The position numbers and the translations under genes were made by a program. A stretch of 46,754 bases of DNA from Opitutaceae bacterium (GTDB lineage Bacteria; Verrucomicrobiota; Verrucomicrobiia; Opitutales; Opitutaceae). The stretch spans positions 1 to 46,754 of the forward strand of contig PLXR01000013.1 of assembly GCA_003151495.1 (NCBI GenBank), read 5' to 3'. Of this stretch, positions 16,278 through 25,620 are shown one piece after another. How positions within the stretch are numbered: the first letter of the stretch is position 1; every line of letters starts with the position of its first letter. The notes under the pieces are model-generated. The model saw nothing but the letters and a program-made list of their open reading frames with translations. It was not told the origin of the DNA and ran no database searches.

Positions 16278-19200
16278 TCAAAACATGAACGTATTCGACA
16301 ATTGCCACTCCTGGACGGGCGCAATACGGGCCGCTGCCCAAGTGTGGCCGTCGGGTTCGACGGAGATTGGGATGAGGTTATCCTTCTTTCCGACGTTATA
16401 GACGTTGAGCTGGATCTTCCAGTTGATCTTCTTCGTGATCTTGTGCTCATAGCTGATCCAGAGATCGATCGCGTCCTCCGACGGACCGTAGAAGGGTTTC
16501 GTGAGGTCGAAGCTGGCCAGGTTCGGGTTGGTCGGGTTTGCAATAACGGGATAGCCGATGACCACCTTGTCTTGCCAGCGATAGCCGCCACCGACTCCCA
16601 GGCCCTTGAGAAGGCCACGATTGAAGTCGTAGTTCGTGATGAGATTGTAGCGCCACTGGCGGAGCTCGGGAGCGTCAGTCTTCTGCTCGAGCTTCAACAG
16701 AGTATATTGGCCGCGCCACCCGCTCCAGTCAGCCCGTAACTCGTTTGCGGCGGAATAGTCGGAGTTGAACCGGATCAAATCACCGGCGGGCCCGGCCATC
16801 ACGGTGTCCATGTAGCTCACGAGCCCATCCAACGCCGAGCCGCCGACGTTGCTTATGACCGCGTTGGTCTTGGCGGCGTTAAACCCAATGCGCCAGTTGG
16901 GCAGCGGATTGGCCGTGAATTCAAACTCGTAGCCCTTCGACTCGGTGTCGTCCGTCACCGCGAAGCCCTGCAATAGCGGTGCGGTGCGATAGTCGTAGAC
17001 GCTTGTCGGATCCGGATTGATTGGGTTGGCCGCACGCTGGCTGGCTGTTTGCAAATCCGCCGGCGTCGCGGGTCCCGGCCCGTAGTTCCAAGCCGTGAAG
17101 TAGCCCTTGCCAGCAAGCCAGATCTGCATGTCATTTAGCGCCTGGAGCGCGGCATCCTCATGGGCCAGGGCTTGAGACTGAGTTTCCAATGTTGCTCCGG
17201 GCGGGATGCCAGAATTGCCGGCTGCGAGGGTGCCCGACGCGACATCCCTTCCATTTGCGTCCACCCAGACAGGATCCCATCCAAAACGAGACCCCGAATA
17301 ATTCGGTTGGACTGCTTGTCCCGCCGTTCCCCAGGCATAGGCCGACATGTGGTAGAGCTTGATATTGCGCCAATTCAGGGCGTCCCGAATCGTGCCGTAG
17401 ATCCCGCTGTTATTGAATCCCGGAACTGTCGTGCCGAGCTCCACGGTGTCATATTTCGTCACCCGGAAGGAATATTTGCCGTCCTTTGTGGACAGCAGGA
17501 CTCCATATTCCTTCGTCGTGCCCTTCGGGTTGCCGATCGGATTGCCGTAGATGTCCCGGCGGACATTCAAGACCTGGAAGTTGCCCGACTTGTCATAGGT
17601 AAGGCTGACGTTGATTGGCAGGACGTCGTGCTGCCCGAGCAATTTGTTCAGGTGCGCCACCAAGCCTCCCGAGGTGGTGTGATCCTTGAAGATCGTGTTC
17701 GTCGGGAAGGAATTCGGCAGCGTATACACCGAGGGTGATAGGTTTAGCGCCCCGCGGTTGACGGCCCCCCCCAGGGGCTGCGCCGTCACGCCCTTGGTTT
17801 CAACCTCGTCATAGCGCCAGCCGAGGGTCGACACGATGGCGTCGTCCCAGAAGAAACCCTGCCAGGAACCCGATGAGGATTTCGTCTCCCGCAGGGTCTT
17901 GGCTGCCGCGGTGAGGAGACTCTTATCGGCGCCATTGTTATAACTCAACAGGCTATCGGTGAGGTTGCTGTTCCAACCGACGTAGTTTGCGGGATTCGAA
18001 ACCTGGGTAAGTTGGGGATAGGCCGCGCCGGTGGTGGGGTTGACCCCTGGAGCGCCATTGAAGATTGGCTGCAAATTGGTCGGCACGTTCCACGGTGCCG
18101 TTGTGACGACGCCTGGCTGCGGCGCCCAGGTAGACGAAAACTGATAGATATTGCCACTCTGCAGGGTCACGTTGGAGGTAACGCCGGGAATATTGGCGCC
18201 AGCCGCCGAGCTCGCGTTGGCGAGGGATGGCCCGAGGTAGATGACGGCCACCGGCGGGAGGTTCTGAATGCCGTCGGGATTCCCCTGGAGCTTGTACGCC
18301 GCATAGGCCTCAGAGTTGGCGTACTCCTGCCAGTTCAGGTTCTCGGTGTAGTATTGCTCGTCGCTATAGACGCCGTTGAAACGGCTCCTGCCGAGCAACT
18401 TGGTGAGGAAGCTATTCTGTCCAAAGAAATCCGAGGCCCGCAATTCCCCGAAGAGCGACCCACGGACGTTCTTGCGATCACTTTCGTAGGAACTGCCGCT
18501 GCCGGGGCCGCCTGAGACGAAGGGCCGGCCAAAGTTCGGATTTGAAACGGCGCTGTTGCTGGCGTTGTTCGGCCCGACAACGTAATCTTGGAAGTTCTGC
18601 AGGAGGTCGATATCGAGTGTCGGATTGGTGATAAGGCTCTCACCGCCCGACTTGTATTTCTGGCGGTCGTAGGTCAGCTCGGCGCCCAGGCGGTCGTTCC
18701 AAAACGTCTGGGTGAGGTCGATGTTATAGGCCGTCCATTTTTCGAACTGCGAAGCGGTCGGACCGTCGATCAGATTCTCGTAGAAATTGTAGACCGACGG
18801 GTCGAGCAATGTGCGGTTCCGGTACTGGCCATATTGGTAACCGGGCAGCTTCGCGTTGACGGCATACGAACTATAGTTGGTCACATCGGAGAATGCGTCC
18901 GCATACCTCTGACCGACGAGGTTGACGCCTGCGCCCTGTGCAACCCCGGCGGCATTAAGCGCACCCGTGTTCGCGAAGCCGCCGTAAATCCGGTAGGTTT
19001 GATTGCTCGCGCCGTCGATGAACCAGAGGGGTTGCTGCTGCCCGGCGTAGCCTCCCAGCCAGGGGTTGTAGGTCGGAGCGGATGACCCAAGTATATAGCC
19101 ATTGGGAACGGCAAGCTTGCCCAGTCCACCATCGGGGCTGCCCGCGCTAGCCGAGGTGAACCACGGTGTGATGCTGTCGTAAGGGGGAAGGGTGCGCGGC

Positions 19201-20111
19201 CGGTCGGCCTTGATGTCGCCGTTCTCGAACTTGACCTTGATGCTGGTGTGGAAGGAAGGGTCCTTGAAGAGCTTCGGGTCAAAGCGAAGCGCCCCGGAAT
19301 AGCGCTTGTCGTTCTGCCAAGCCTGCTTCTGCTCGTATTTCTGCTTGTCCCACAGGCCGTCCAGGCGAATCGCCAATTGCTCCGGAATGAGCACCTGGTT
19401 GATGTCGATGTTGCTCCGGACCGAGCCGTAGGAGCCCGTGGTTCCGTCGACCGAGCCGAAATTCGAAAATTCGGCATTGTGCATGGAGGCGTTGATGATG
19501 CCGGCCGGACTGCCCAGGCCGAACAGGATCGCGTTTGGGCCGCGCTGTATGTCGATGCGATCGACGTTGTAGCTGTCCCATGGGATGTCGCTGACGAAGA
19601 AATCGCGACTGAGGTCCGCGGCGGCCAGTCCGCGGATGCGTTGGGCGCTCTCCGGATCACGGAGATTGTTCGTCTCGTCTACGTTCGTCCCGTTACCCTG
19701 GCCAAGGTAGGTGCCAAGGGTGCCGGCCACTTCGGCGTTGGTGGTGTACTGGAGAAGCGTTCCGTTGTCGTGGGCACCGATGTCCTGCATGAATGCCGTT
19801 GTGATGACTTGGATGGACGAGGCGACGTCCTTGAGGTCCGTACGGATTCGGGTGCCCGCAAGCGTTTCGGTTGCCGCATACCCGGTATCCTTGGATGCGG
19901 TGACCTCGAAGGGGGAGAGTTCGTAGGTTTTGTCCTCTGTCGAGGCGGAGGCATCAGAGGCATTGCTCGTGGTCACAACCACGGACGTCCGATTCTCCGC
20001 CGGCGATTGACCCGGAGGACTAGTGGGGGCAGGCGCTGTCTGCGCCGGGAGTCCTCGCCATGAGGCCGAGGCAATAAGGAAGCCTAACACGAGCTTGGTC
20101 TTGGTGTTCAT
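16278..20111 (-). CDS. TonB-dependent outer-membrane receptor, 1,277 residues
   Basis: A complete receptor with a signal peptide (MNTKTKLVLGFLIASASW, cleavage near LPAQ) and a long Ser/Thr/Pro linker. YELSPFEVTASKDTGY occupies the TonB-box position. The plug covers about residues 80-240 (DLKDVASSIQVITTAFM, RIRGLAAADLSRDFF, DIPWDSYNVDRIDIQ, RGPNAILFGLGSPAG). The remaining ~1,000 residues form a barrel rich in Asn, Gly and Tyr and end in Phe (QLSNTFMF), the usual outer-membrane C-terminal signature. It transports a ligand into the periplasm with TonB-ExbBD energy. Proximity to a secreted xylanase and LacI-type regulator suggests xylo-oligosaccharides. No SusD-like gene is beside it. The plug is nearly identical in places to the receptor at the left edge, whereas the barrel loops differ. 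Confidence 0.95.
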   Translation of the reverse strand: MNTKTKLVLGFLIASASWRGLPAQTAPAPTSPPGQSPAENRTSVVVTTSNASDASASTEDKTYELSPFEVTASKDTGYAATETLAGTRIRTDLKDVASSIQVITTAFMQDIGAHDNGTLLQYTTNAEVAGTLGTYLGQGNGTNVDETNNLRDPESAQRIRGLAAADLSRDFFVSDIPWDSYNVDRIDIQRGPNAILFGLGSPAGIINASMHNAEFSNFGSVDGTTGSYGSVRSNIDINQVLIPEQLAIRLDGLWDKQKYEQKQAWQNDKRYSGALRFDPKLFKDPSFHTSIKVKFENGDIKADRPRTLPPYDSITPWFTSASAGSPDGGLGKLAVPNGYILGSSAPTYNPWLGGYAGQQQPLWFIDGASNQTYRIYGGFANTGALNAAGVAQGAGVNLVGQRYADAFSDVTNYSSYAVNAKLPGYQYGQYRNRTLLDPSVYNFYENLIDGPTASQFEKWTAYNIDLTQTFWNDRLGAELTYDRQKYKSGGESLITNPTLDIDLLQNFQDYVVGPNNASNSAVSNPNFGRPFVSGGPGSGSSYESDRKNVRGSLFGELRASDFFGQNSFLTKLLGRSRFNGVYSDEQYYTENLNWQEYANSEAYAAYKLQGNPDGIQNLPPVAVIYLGPSLANASSAAGANIPGVTSNVTLQSGNIYQFSSTWAPQPGVVTTAPWNVPTNLQPIFNGAPGVNPTTGAAYPQLTQVSNPANYVGWNSNLTDSLLSYNNGADKSLLTAAAKTLRETKSSSGSWQGFFWDDAIVSTLGWRYDEVETKGVTAQPLGGAVNRGALNLSPSVYTLPNSFPTNTIFKDHTTSGGLVAHLNKLLGQHDVLPINVSLTYDKSGNFQVLNVRRDIYGNPIGNPKGTTKEYGVLLSTKDGKYSFRVTKYDTVELGTTVPGFNNSGIYGTIRDALNWRNIKLYHMSAYAWGTAGQAVQPNYSGSRFGWDPVWVDANGRDVASGTLAAGNSGIPPGATLETQSQALAHEDAALQALNDMQIWLAGKGYFTAWNYGPGPATPADLQTASQRAANPINPDPTSVYDYRTAPLLQGFAVTDDTESKGYEFEFTANPLPNWRIGFNAAKTNAVISNVGGSALDGLVSYMDTVMAGPAGDLIRFNSDYSAANELRADWSGWRGQYTLLKLEQKTDAPELRQWRYNLITNYDFNRGLLKGLGVGGGYRWQDKVVIGYPVIANPTNPNLASFDLTKPFYGPSEDAIDLWISYEHKITKKINWKIQLNVYNVGKKDNLIPISVEPDGHTWAAARIAPVQEWQLSNTFMF

Positions 20112-20255
20112 CTTGGATTTAGGGTGCTGCTAGGGTGTCCGGAGCGGCGGCTAGCCGTTGGCTGGAAAGACTCCGACCTGTCGCCGATTGCTGGGTAGAC
20201 TGCGGGGTGACGGGCAGAGTTTGGATGGAGCGTAAGTTCGCAATTTCACTCTCGT

Positions 20256-20267
20256 TCTGACGTCAGA
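20256..20267. promoter_or_regulatory. Perfect palindrome TCTGACGTCAGA upstream of TonB receptor
   Basis: A 12-base perfect palindrome with central ACGT, flanked by CACTCT...AGTG that partly extends the symmetry. It lies about 145 bases before the receptor ATG at 20111. Likely a binding site for a dimeric regulator, but no partner is identified. Confidence 0.3.
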
Positions 20268-20313
20268 GTGTGCAGCCAGTGGGACCGTCTGTCCCAAATC
20301 CTGACGTGTGCGG

Positions 20314-20337
20314 CTGGTCCGTCCCGTCTCGGACCAG
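20314..20337 (-). terminator. Candidate hairpin terminator after cydB
   Basis: Perfect 7-bp arms CTGGTCC/GGACCAG with a 10-base loop, about 240 bases beyond the cydB stop. No T-run. A second small hairpin (GGGAC/GTCCC, 20281-20295) follows. Weak evidence for termination of the gnd-zwf-cydAB unit. Confidence 0.25.
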
Positions 20338-20575
20338 AAGACAGACTCGCTTCGACGGCCTATATCGAATGGTCGCTGCCGCCGCCATATGCAGGTAAAG
20401 AACCCTAAGGCGTCTCGATTCTCTCCGCGATCGATAGATCCGGAATACCTCGAGTCGCCGGCTGCTTTCCAGGTTCCTACCGGAAATCCTCAGGGTCTCC
20501 CCGCCGTTCCCTACGCTGTACAGGCGGATCCATGCATCTTCCACAGCGATCCCATTGATATCTATGGCGCGCAGT

Positions 20576-21592
20576 TCACGATTGCTGGCTGTCGACTCTT
20601 GGTTCGCCGCCCTTAAAGAGGCGAAAAAGGAAAACCAACGAGGGCAACAGGATGACCGTACCTGCTGCCAATGCCATGATCAGCAGGCGCAGCGTGGCAG
20701 CGGGCGCGCCGGCATTCGCCACCGTCACATCAGGCGTAATCAAATTCGGATATTGGGCGAGGCACCAACCGACGAGGATCGAGGTCACTTGCCCCACTGC
20801 GGCAACGCGTGCCACGGCGAATCTCCGCATCCCCAGCGCGGCGAGCGCGGCCAGCGCGCAAACCCCCGCGACCAGCAGAAGCCACGGCGCCCACCAGTCC
20901 GTCAGTCCATGAAACAGGTCCGGCGCCCCGGTGCGCGCCGTCAGAAATACGGTGGCGGCCAGCGGGCCGAGGAGGGTTCCGGTCCCAATGGCGCGCCGGC
21001 GGAAATCGTTTTGGAGCGGCGAATGATCCGGCGTGGCGAGTGTGAGATATGTGGCGGCCAGAAAAGCGAACGATCCCAGCGCGAGCCCACCGCATGCGAA
21101 GGCGAAAGGTGTCAGCCAGCCCGCAAAGAAACCGGAGGTGACAAGGCCGTCGGTCACACGTATCCGTCCCGTGGCCAGCGCACCCAAAATCATTCCTTGG
21201 ACGAAAGGTGTGAATAGACTGGCGATGCCGAAAGCCGTGCCCCATCGGTGGCGCGTCGCGCCTGGCCGTAAGTCATAGTTGCGAAAGACAAACGCCGAAC
21301 CGCGCAGGACGACCCCGATGAGCATGACGATTACGGGCACGAAGAGCGCGGTCATCATCGCGGCGAACGCCGCTGGAAAGCCGGTGAACAGCAGCACTAC
21401 GGCGAGGATCAGCCACATGTGGTTGGCTTCCCAGATGGGTGCGATGGCCCCCGCGATCGCATTTCGCTGGTCCGCTGCGCGGGGCCCGCTCGCGAGCAGA
21501 TCCCACATGCCACCGCCAAAATCGGCCCCGCCCATGAGCGCATAGAGGACCAGCGTGAGCAGAATGAAAACGGCGATGGCTGCGGCGAGCAT
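20576..21592 (-). CDS. cydB: Cytochrome bd quinol oxidase subunit II
   Basis: A 338-residue membrane protein with eight or nine hydrophobic helices. The start MLAAAIAVFILLTLVLYALM and the GGADFGGGMWDLL segment in helix 1 are typical of CydB. PIWEANHMWLI and FTGFPAAF match the conserved helix 2-3 region. It pairs with CydA in the inner membrane to reduce oxygen to water with quinol electrons. The start at 21592 lies four bases after the cydA stop (TAG TCCC ATG), the expected tight coupling. An upstream in-frame start at 21685 would overlap cydA by about 90 bases and adds a non-family N-terminus, so it is rejected. The C-terminus is a short cytoplasmic tail. Confidence 0.95.
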   Translation of the reverse strand: MLAAAIAVFILLTLVLYALMGGADFGGGMWDLLASGPRAADQRNAIAGAIAPIWEANHMWLILAVVLLFTGFPAAFAAMMTALFVPVIVMLIGVVLRGSAFVFRNYDLRPGATRHRWGTAFGIASLFTPFVQGMILGALATGRIRVTDGLVTSGFFAGWLTPFAFACGGLALGSFAFLAATYLTLATPDHSPLQNDFRRRAIGTGTLLGPLAATVFLTARTGAPDLFHGLTDWWAPWLLLVAGVCALAALAALGMRRFAVARVAAVGQVTSILVGWCLAQYPNLITPDVTVANAGAPAATLRLLIMALAAGTVILLPSLVFLFRLFKGGEPRVDSQQS

Positions 21593-21596
21593 GGGA

Positions 21597-22916
21597 CTAA
21601 CCGGAATCCGCGGGGACGACCTCCGCGCCCGTTTCAAGGAATTGCCGGCGTAGCGCCGTAAACACGACCATTGCGAGAAAGGCATATAGCACCGTGAACG
21701 TCACGAAAGGGATCGCGATTCCCGGCATGGGTGTGACGGCATCGCGGGTTCGCATAACGTTGTAGATGATCCATGGTTGACGCCCGACTTCGGTGACCAC
21801 CCAGCCCGCCTCGATCGCCACGAAGCCCAAGGGCCCGGCGAACACGAGTGCTCGCAGCAACCAGGGATGATTCGCGATTGGCCGGTGGCGGAGGCGGTTC
21901 CAGCCCGCCCACCCAGCCACGGTGAGCATCGCGAATGCGGCGACCACCATCAAGTCGAACGCCCAATGGACAATCCGAACGCTGGGCCAGTCCCGGCGCG
22001 GAAATCTGTCTAGACCCACGACTGTGGAGCTGAGCTTGTCGTCAAGCAGCAGGCTCAGGCCCTTCGGGATCGAAAGCGCAAAGCGGGTGCTCCTAGTGTC
22101 ATCGTCGGGGAGCCCACCAAAAAGCAACGGCGCCCCCGCCTCGGTCTGATAGCGGGCTTCCATTGCCGCCAGCTTGGCCGGCTGCAGCCGGCCCACCGCG
22201 CGCGCGCTAATGTCGCCGCTCGCGATCTGCAGGGGAATGCTGACGACAGCGACCCAGAGGGCCAATCCCAGAGCGCTCCGATGAAAGGCGCTGCGTGGAT
22301 TTCGCAGCAGGAAAAATGCGTGCACTGCCGCCACGGCAAATCCCGTCGCGACAAATGCCGCCAGTGTCATGTGCAGCACCTCATGCACACTCGCCGGATT
22401 CAACATGGCCGCGATCGGATCGATCTCGGTGAATCTTCCGTTGCGGAAGGCGAAGCCGGTCGGCGCGTTCATCCAGGCATTGGCTGTGACTACGAACACG
22501 CCGGATAGCGCGCCGCTGGTCGCCACGAGCACGCCCGATAGCCAATGCAGCAGGGGCGACAGGCGGTCCCTGCCGAATAGGTAGACGCCGATAAAGATCG
22601 CTTCGGTGAAAAACGCGAAGCCCTCAAGCGAGAACGGCATCCCGATGATGGCGCCTGCATGAGCCATGAAGCTTGGCCAAAGCAATCCCAGCTCGAAGGA
22701 GAGCACGGTGCCGGAAACCGCTCCGACTGCGAAAAGGATGGCGGTGCCCTTCGCCCAGCGCTTGCTGAGCTCCAGATAGACCGATCGCCGGGTGCGAAGA
22801 TACGCACCCTCCGCCAGGACCATCAGCAGTGGCATCCCGATTCCCAGCGCCGCGAAGACGATGTGAAACGCCAGCGACATTGCCATCAGGGACCTTGCGA
22901 AGAAGAAGTCGTTCAT
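21597..22916 (-). CDS. cydA: Cytochrome bd quinol oxidase subunit I, short Q-loop type
   Basis: A 439-residue haem-bearing subunit. ARSLMAMSLAFHIVFAALGIG includes the axial His near the N-terminus; GTVLSFELGLLWP and MPFSLEGFAFFTEAIFIG are conserved helices. NPASVHEVLHMTLAAF carries the second His, and WVVTEVGRQPWIIYNVMRT is the C-terminal signature. The quinol-binding loop between GDISARAVGRLQPAKLAAME and VRIVHWAFD is short, as in the cyanide-insensitive (CioA-like) branch, and the whole protein is shorter than the ~520-residue E. coli type. It oxidises quinol at low oxygen without pumping protons. CGGCGGAG lies about 8 bases before the ATG, one of the few Shine-Dalgarno-like sites in the window. 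It follows zwf by 61 bases. Confidence 0.95.
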   Translation of the reverse strand: MNDFFFARSLMAMSLAFHIVFAALGIGMPLLMVLAEGAYLRTRRSVYLELSKRWAKGTAILFAVGAVSGTVLSFELGLLWPSFMAHAGAIIGMPFSLEGFAFFTEAIFIGVYLFGRDRLSPLLHWLSGVLVATSGALSGVFVVTANAWMNAPTGFAFRNGRFTEIDPIAAMLNPASVHEVLHMTLAAFVATGFAVAAVHAFFLLRNPRSAFHRSALGLALWVAVVSIPLQIASGDISARAVGRLQPAKLAAMEARYQTEAGAPLLFGGLPDDDTRSTRFALSIPKGLSLLLDDKLSSTVVGLDRFPRRDWPSVRIVHWAFDLMVVAAFAMLTVAGWAGWNRLRHRPIANHPWLLRALVFAGPLGFVAIEAGWVVTEVGRQPWIIYNVMRTRDAVTPMPGIAIPFVTFTVLYAFLAMVVFTALRRQFLETGAEVVPADSG

Positions 22917-22977
22917 GGGCAGATCTCCGCCGGGGATGGCAAGGCCGGTGGTGGGGGGGCCAGTTTGCCGAAGTTCC

Positions 22978-24534
22978 CTAATTCTCCTTCTTCCTTATTC
23001 TCCCGTGCATGCCGGGACTGCGCAGTTCGGTGGGTGCGGGCCAGCGATGCTCCTGACGCTCGAGCAGCCCCTGAACCGACTCGGGACCCCACGTGCCCGC
23101 CGCGTAATTGGGAAAATCGCCGGGCTGCGTGCCGCTCCAAGCCTCGAGCACCGGCATCAGCAACTGCCAGGCTGCCTCGACCTGATCGGCGCGCATGAAG
23201 AGTGTCGCGTCCTTCTTCATCACGTCCCACAGCAACGTTTCATAAGCGTCAGGCGAGGGAGCGTCGAAGCTCTCGCGGTAGGCGAAACGCATGTCCACCG
23301 GGCGCAGCTGCATCTCTGGCCCTGGATATTTCGCCTGGAAGCCCAGCACGATGCCCTCGACCGGCTGGATTGAGAGGACGAGCCGCGATGGCTGCCAGCC
23401 AAGCGAGGCCTCGGGTGGAAACGAGCGATGGGGCACAGCACGAAACTGGATCGAAACCTCGGACGCCTGGCGGGGAAGCCGCTTACCGGTGCGCAAATAG
23501 AACGGCACGCCCTGCCAGCGCCAATTGTCGATGAACAATTTCAAAGCCACGAATGTCTCCGTCTGCGAATCCGTGGCCACGCCGGCTTCCTCGCGATAAC
23601 CCGGCACCTTCTTCCCTGCCGCTGTGCCGCTGCCATACTGGCCGCGCACCGCGCACAGCGGAACCTGGTCGCGGTGAATCGGGCGCGCCGCATGCAATAC
23701 GTCCACCTTCTTATTGCGGATCTCGTCGGCGTCGAAGGAGACCATCGGCTCCATCGCGATGAGACATAGCAGCTGCATCAGATGATTCTGCACCATGTCG
23801 CGCAGCGCGCCGGCATGATCGTAGTAACCGCCCCGGTGCTCGACACCGACCGATTCGGCGACCGTGATCGTCACATAGTCGATGTAGCGGCGGTTCCAGA
23901 GCGGCTCGAATAGCGGATTGGCAAAGCGGAAAGCCAGGATGTTCTGCACCGTCTCCTTTCCCAGGTAGTGGTCGATGCGAAAAATCTGCGACTCCTCGAA
24001 GCTCGCACCGAGGACTGCGTTCAAGGCGCGGGCCGACTCCAAGTCATAGCCTATTGGCTTCTCTATTACGATGCGGGCAAATGCCCGATCGCGAGCGAGC
24101 CCCGCCCGTCCGAGGTACTTCGGGATCTCGCCGAACATCGACGGGGGAGTCGCCATGTAAAAGATGCGATGCGCCTTCGCGCCCCACTGCTTTTCCAGCT
24201 TGGCGCATTGACCGCCGAGCGCTGCATAGGTCGCCGATTTCTTGAAATCGCCCTGCTGGTAGTGGATGTGCGGCGCGAATCGGCTCCAGACGGCTTCTTT
24301 CGCTCGGCCGAAACGGGAGAATTGATTCACGCCGTCATGCAATCGTCGACGAAGCGCCGCGTCGCCCAGCTTGATGCGATCCACTGCGAGGATGGCGAAT
24401 GACTCCGGCAGGCTCCGATCCTGGGACAGGTCAAACAGGGCCGGAATCAGCTTGCGCCAAGTGAGGTCGCCCGCGCCTCCGAAAATCACGAAGACGGTCG
24501 GCTCGAGTTGGTCGGTCGTCTTGCAGGCGGGCAT
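22978..24534 (-). CDS. zwf: Glucose-6-phosphate 1-dehydrogenase
   Basis: A 518-residue enzyme catalysing glucose-6-phosphate to 6-phosphogluconolactone with NAD(P) reduction, the entry step of the oxidative pentose phosphate pathway. The nucleotide-binding motif is VIFGGAGDLTWRKL (residues about 17-30). The active-site signature is FRIDHYLGKETVQN. EKPIGYDLESA and RGGYYDHAGALRDMVQNHL are further conserved blocks, and RTGKRLPRQ lies in the substrate region. It has full family length and is cytoplasmic. It lies 33 bases downstream of the 6-phosphogluconate dehydrogenase gene and 61 bases before cydA. No lactonase gene is seen in the cluster. Confidence 0.97.
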   Translation of the reverse strand: MPACKTTDQLEPTVFVIFGGAGDLTWRKLIPALFDLSQDRSLPESFAILAVDRIKLGDAALRRRLHDGVNQFSRFGRAKEAVWSRFAPHIHYQQGDFKKSATYAALGGQCAKLEKQWGAKAHRIFYMATPPSMFGEIPKYLGRAGLARDRAFARIVIEKPIGYDLESARALNAVLGASFEESQIFRIDHYLGKETVQNILAFRFANPLFEPLWNRRYIDYVTITVAESVGVEHRGGYYDHAGALRDMVQNHLMQLLCLIAMEPMVSFDADEIRNKKVDVLHAARPIHRDQVPLCAVRGQYGSGTAAGKKVPGYREEAGVATDSQTETFVALKLFIDNWRWQGVPFYLRTGKRLPRQASEVSIQFRAVPHRSFPPEASLGWQPSRLVLSIQPVEGIVLGFQAKYPGPEMQLRPVDMRFAYRESFDAPSPDAYETLLWDVMKKDATLFMRADQVEAAWQLLMPVLEAWSGTQPGDFPNYAAGTWGPESVQGLLERQEHRWPAPTELRSPGMHGRIRKKEN

Positions 24535-24567
24535 CGTGTTTCGGATTGAAGGGCTCTGTTATCGCGC

Positions 24568-25620
24568 TCAGTGAATCGGTTCCTCGGCGTGGCCACCGAA
24601 CTGGAAGCGCAGGGCCGAAAGCAGCTTGTCCTGAAAGTCTGCGGCGCCGCGCGAGCTGAACCGCTCGTAGAGCGCCGTGGTCAGCACAGGCACCGGTACG
24701 CCTTCGTCGATTGCCGCCTTGATCGTCCAGCGTCCCTCGCCCGAATCCGACACCCGGCCTCCGAATTCGGAAAGCTTCGGATCTCGGGCCAGCGCGTTGG
24801 CGGTGAGATCGAGCAACCACGATGAGATCACGCTGCCTCTCCGCCAGACCTCGGCAATGTCGCCAAGCGGGAGGTCGTAGTTGTAGTTCTCGGGACGTCG
24901 CAGCGGCGTCGTCTCGGCGTCGATCCGATCTGTCTTCCGGCCGATGTTCGCCGCGCGCAGCACGTTGAATCCCTCGGCGTAGGCCGCCATCAGGCCGTAC
25001 TCGATGCCGTTGTGCACCATCTTGACGAAATGGCCCGCGCCATTCGGTCCGCAATGGAGGTAGCCGCGTTCCGCTGAGCTAGCGGACTTCACCCGACCGG
25101 GCGTTCGTGATATCCCACCCGGGCCGGGGGCCAGCGTGGCGAAGATCGAGTCCAGGCCATTCACCGTGGCCAACTCGCCACCGATCATCATGCAATAGCC
25201 GCGCTCCAAGCCCCAGACGCCACCGCTGGTGCCGACATCGACATAGTGAATTCCCTTGCCGCCGAGTTCTTTGGCGCGGCGCAGGTCGTCGACGTAGTAC
25301 GAGTTGCCACCATCGATCAGGGTGTCACCCGGCGCGAGCAGCGGTACAAGTTCCTTGATTGTTTGGTCGACGACGGCGGCCGGCACCATCAGCCAGATCG
25401 CACGGGGCACCGTCAGCTTCTCGACTAAATCGGCGAGCGACGATGCAGCGGCGGCCCGGATCTTGACCATTTCGTTGACGGCCTTCGTCGAACGGTCGAA
25501 GACCACGCAGTCGTGACCCGCCCGGCGCAGACGACGCACCATGTTGCCGCCCATCCGGCCCAAGCCAATCATGCCGATTTGGCGCAGCGCCTTCATTCTT
25601 TTCGAGCGGCTCTTTTTCAT
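24568..25620 (-). CDS. gnd: 6-phosphogluconate dehydrogenase, decarboxylating, short (NAD-type) form
   Basis: A 350-residue enzyme converting 6-phosphogluconate to ribulose 5-phosphate and CO2. The Rossmann motif is [56 protein letters not shown] and [24 protein letters not shown] are the family's substrate and catalytic blocks, including the catalytic Lys in HFVKMVHN. The length is that of the shorter GntZ/YqeC-like branch rather than the ~470-residue Gnd. That branch often prefers NAD; preference here is inferred. [11 protein letters not shown] at 25596 is an equally likely start. It is the first gene of a minus-strand run with zwf, cydA and cydB. Confidence 0.95.
   Translation of the reverse strand: MKKSRSKRMKALRQIGMIGLGRMGGNMVRRLRRAGHDCVVFDRSTKAVNEMVKIRAAAASSLADLVEKLTVPRAIWLMVPAAVVDQTIKELVPLLAPGDTLIDGGNSYYVDDLRRAKELGGKGIHYVDVGTSGGVWGLERGYCMMIGGELATVNGLDSIFATLAPGPGGISRTPGRVKSASSAERGYLHCGPNGAGHFVKMVHNGIEYGLMAAYAEGFNVLRAANIGRKTDRIDAETTPLRRPENYNYDLPLGDIAEVWRRGSVISSWLLDLTANALARDPKLSEFGGRVSDSGEGRWTIKAAIDEGVPVPVLTTALYERFSSRGAADFQDKLLSALRFQFGGHAEEPIH

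Larger units (their letters stand above)
20112..20575. other. Intergenic region upstream of the receptor, palindrome-rich
   Basis: These 464 bases lie between the cydB stop and the receptor start, both on the minus strand. They hold a 12-base perfect palindrome (20256-20267) and inverted repeats GGGAC/GTCCC (20281-20295) and CTGGTCC/GGACCAG (20314-20337). The last is a possible end signal for the cyd operon. A 93-codon minus-strand frame (20263-20544) is Arg/Ser-rich with no recognisable domain or start signal and is not called as a gene. Confidence 0.45.

Noticed and set aside
20263..20544. 93-codon minus-strand frame upstream of the second receptor
   Set aside because: Arg/Ser-rich, no domain and overlapping palindromes; more likely a control region.
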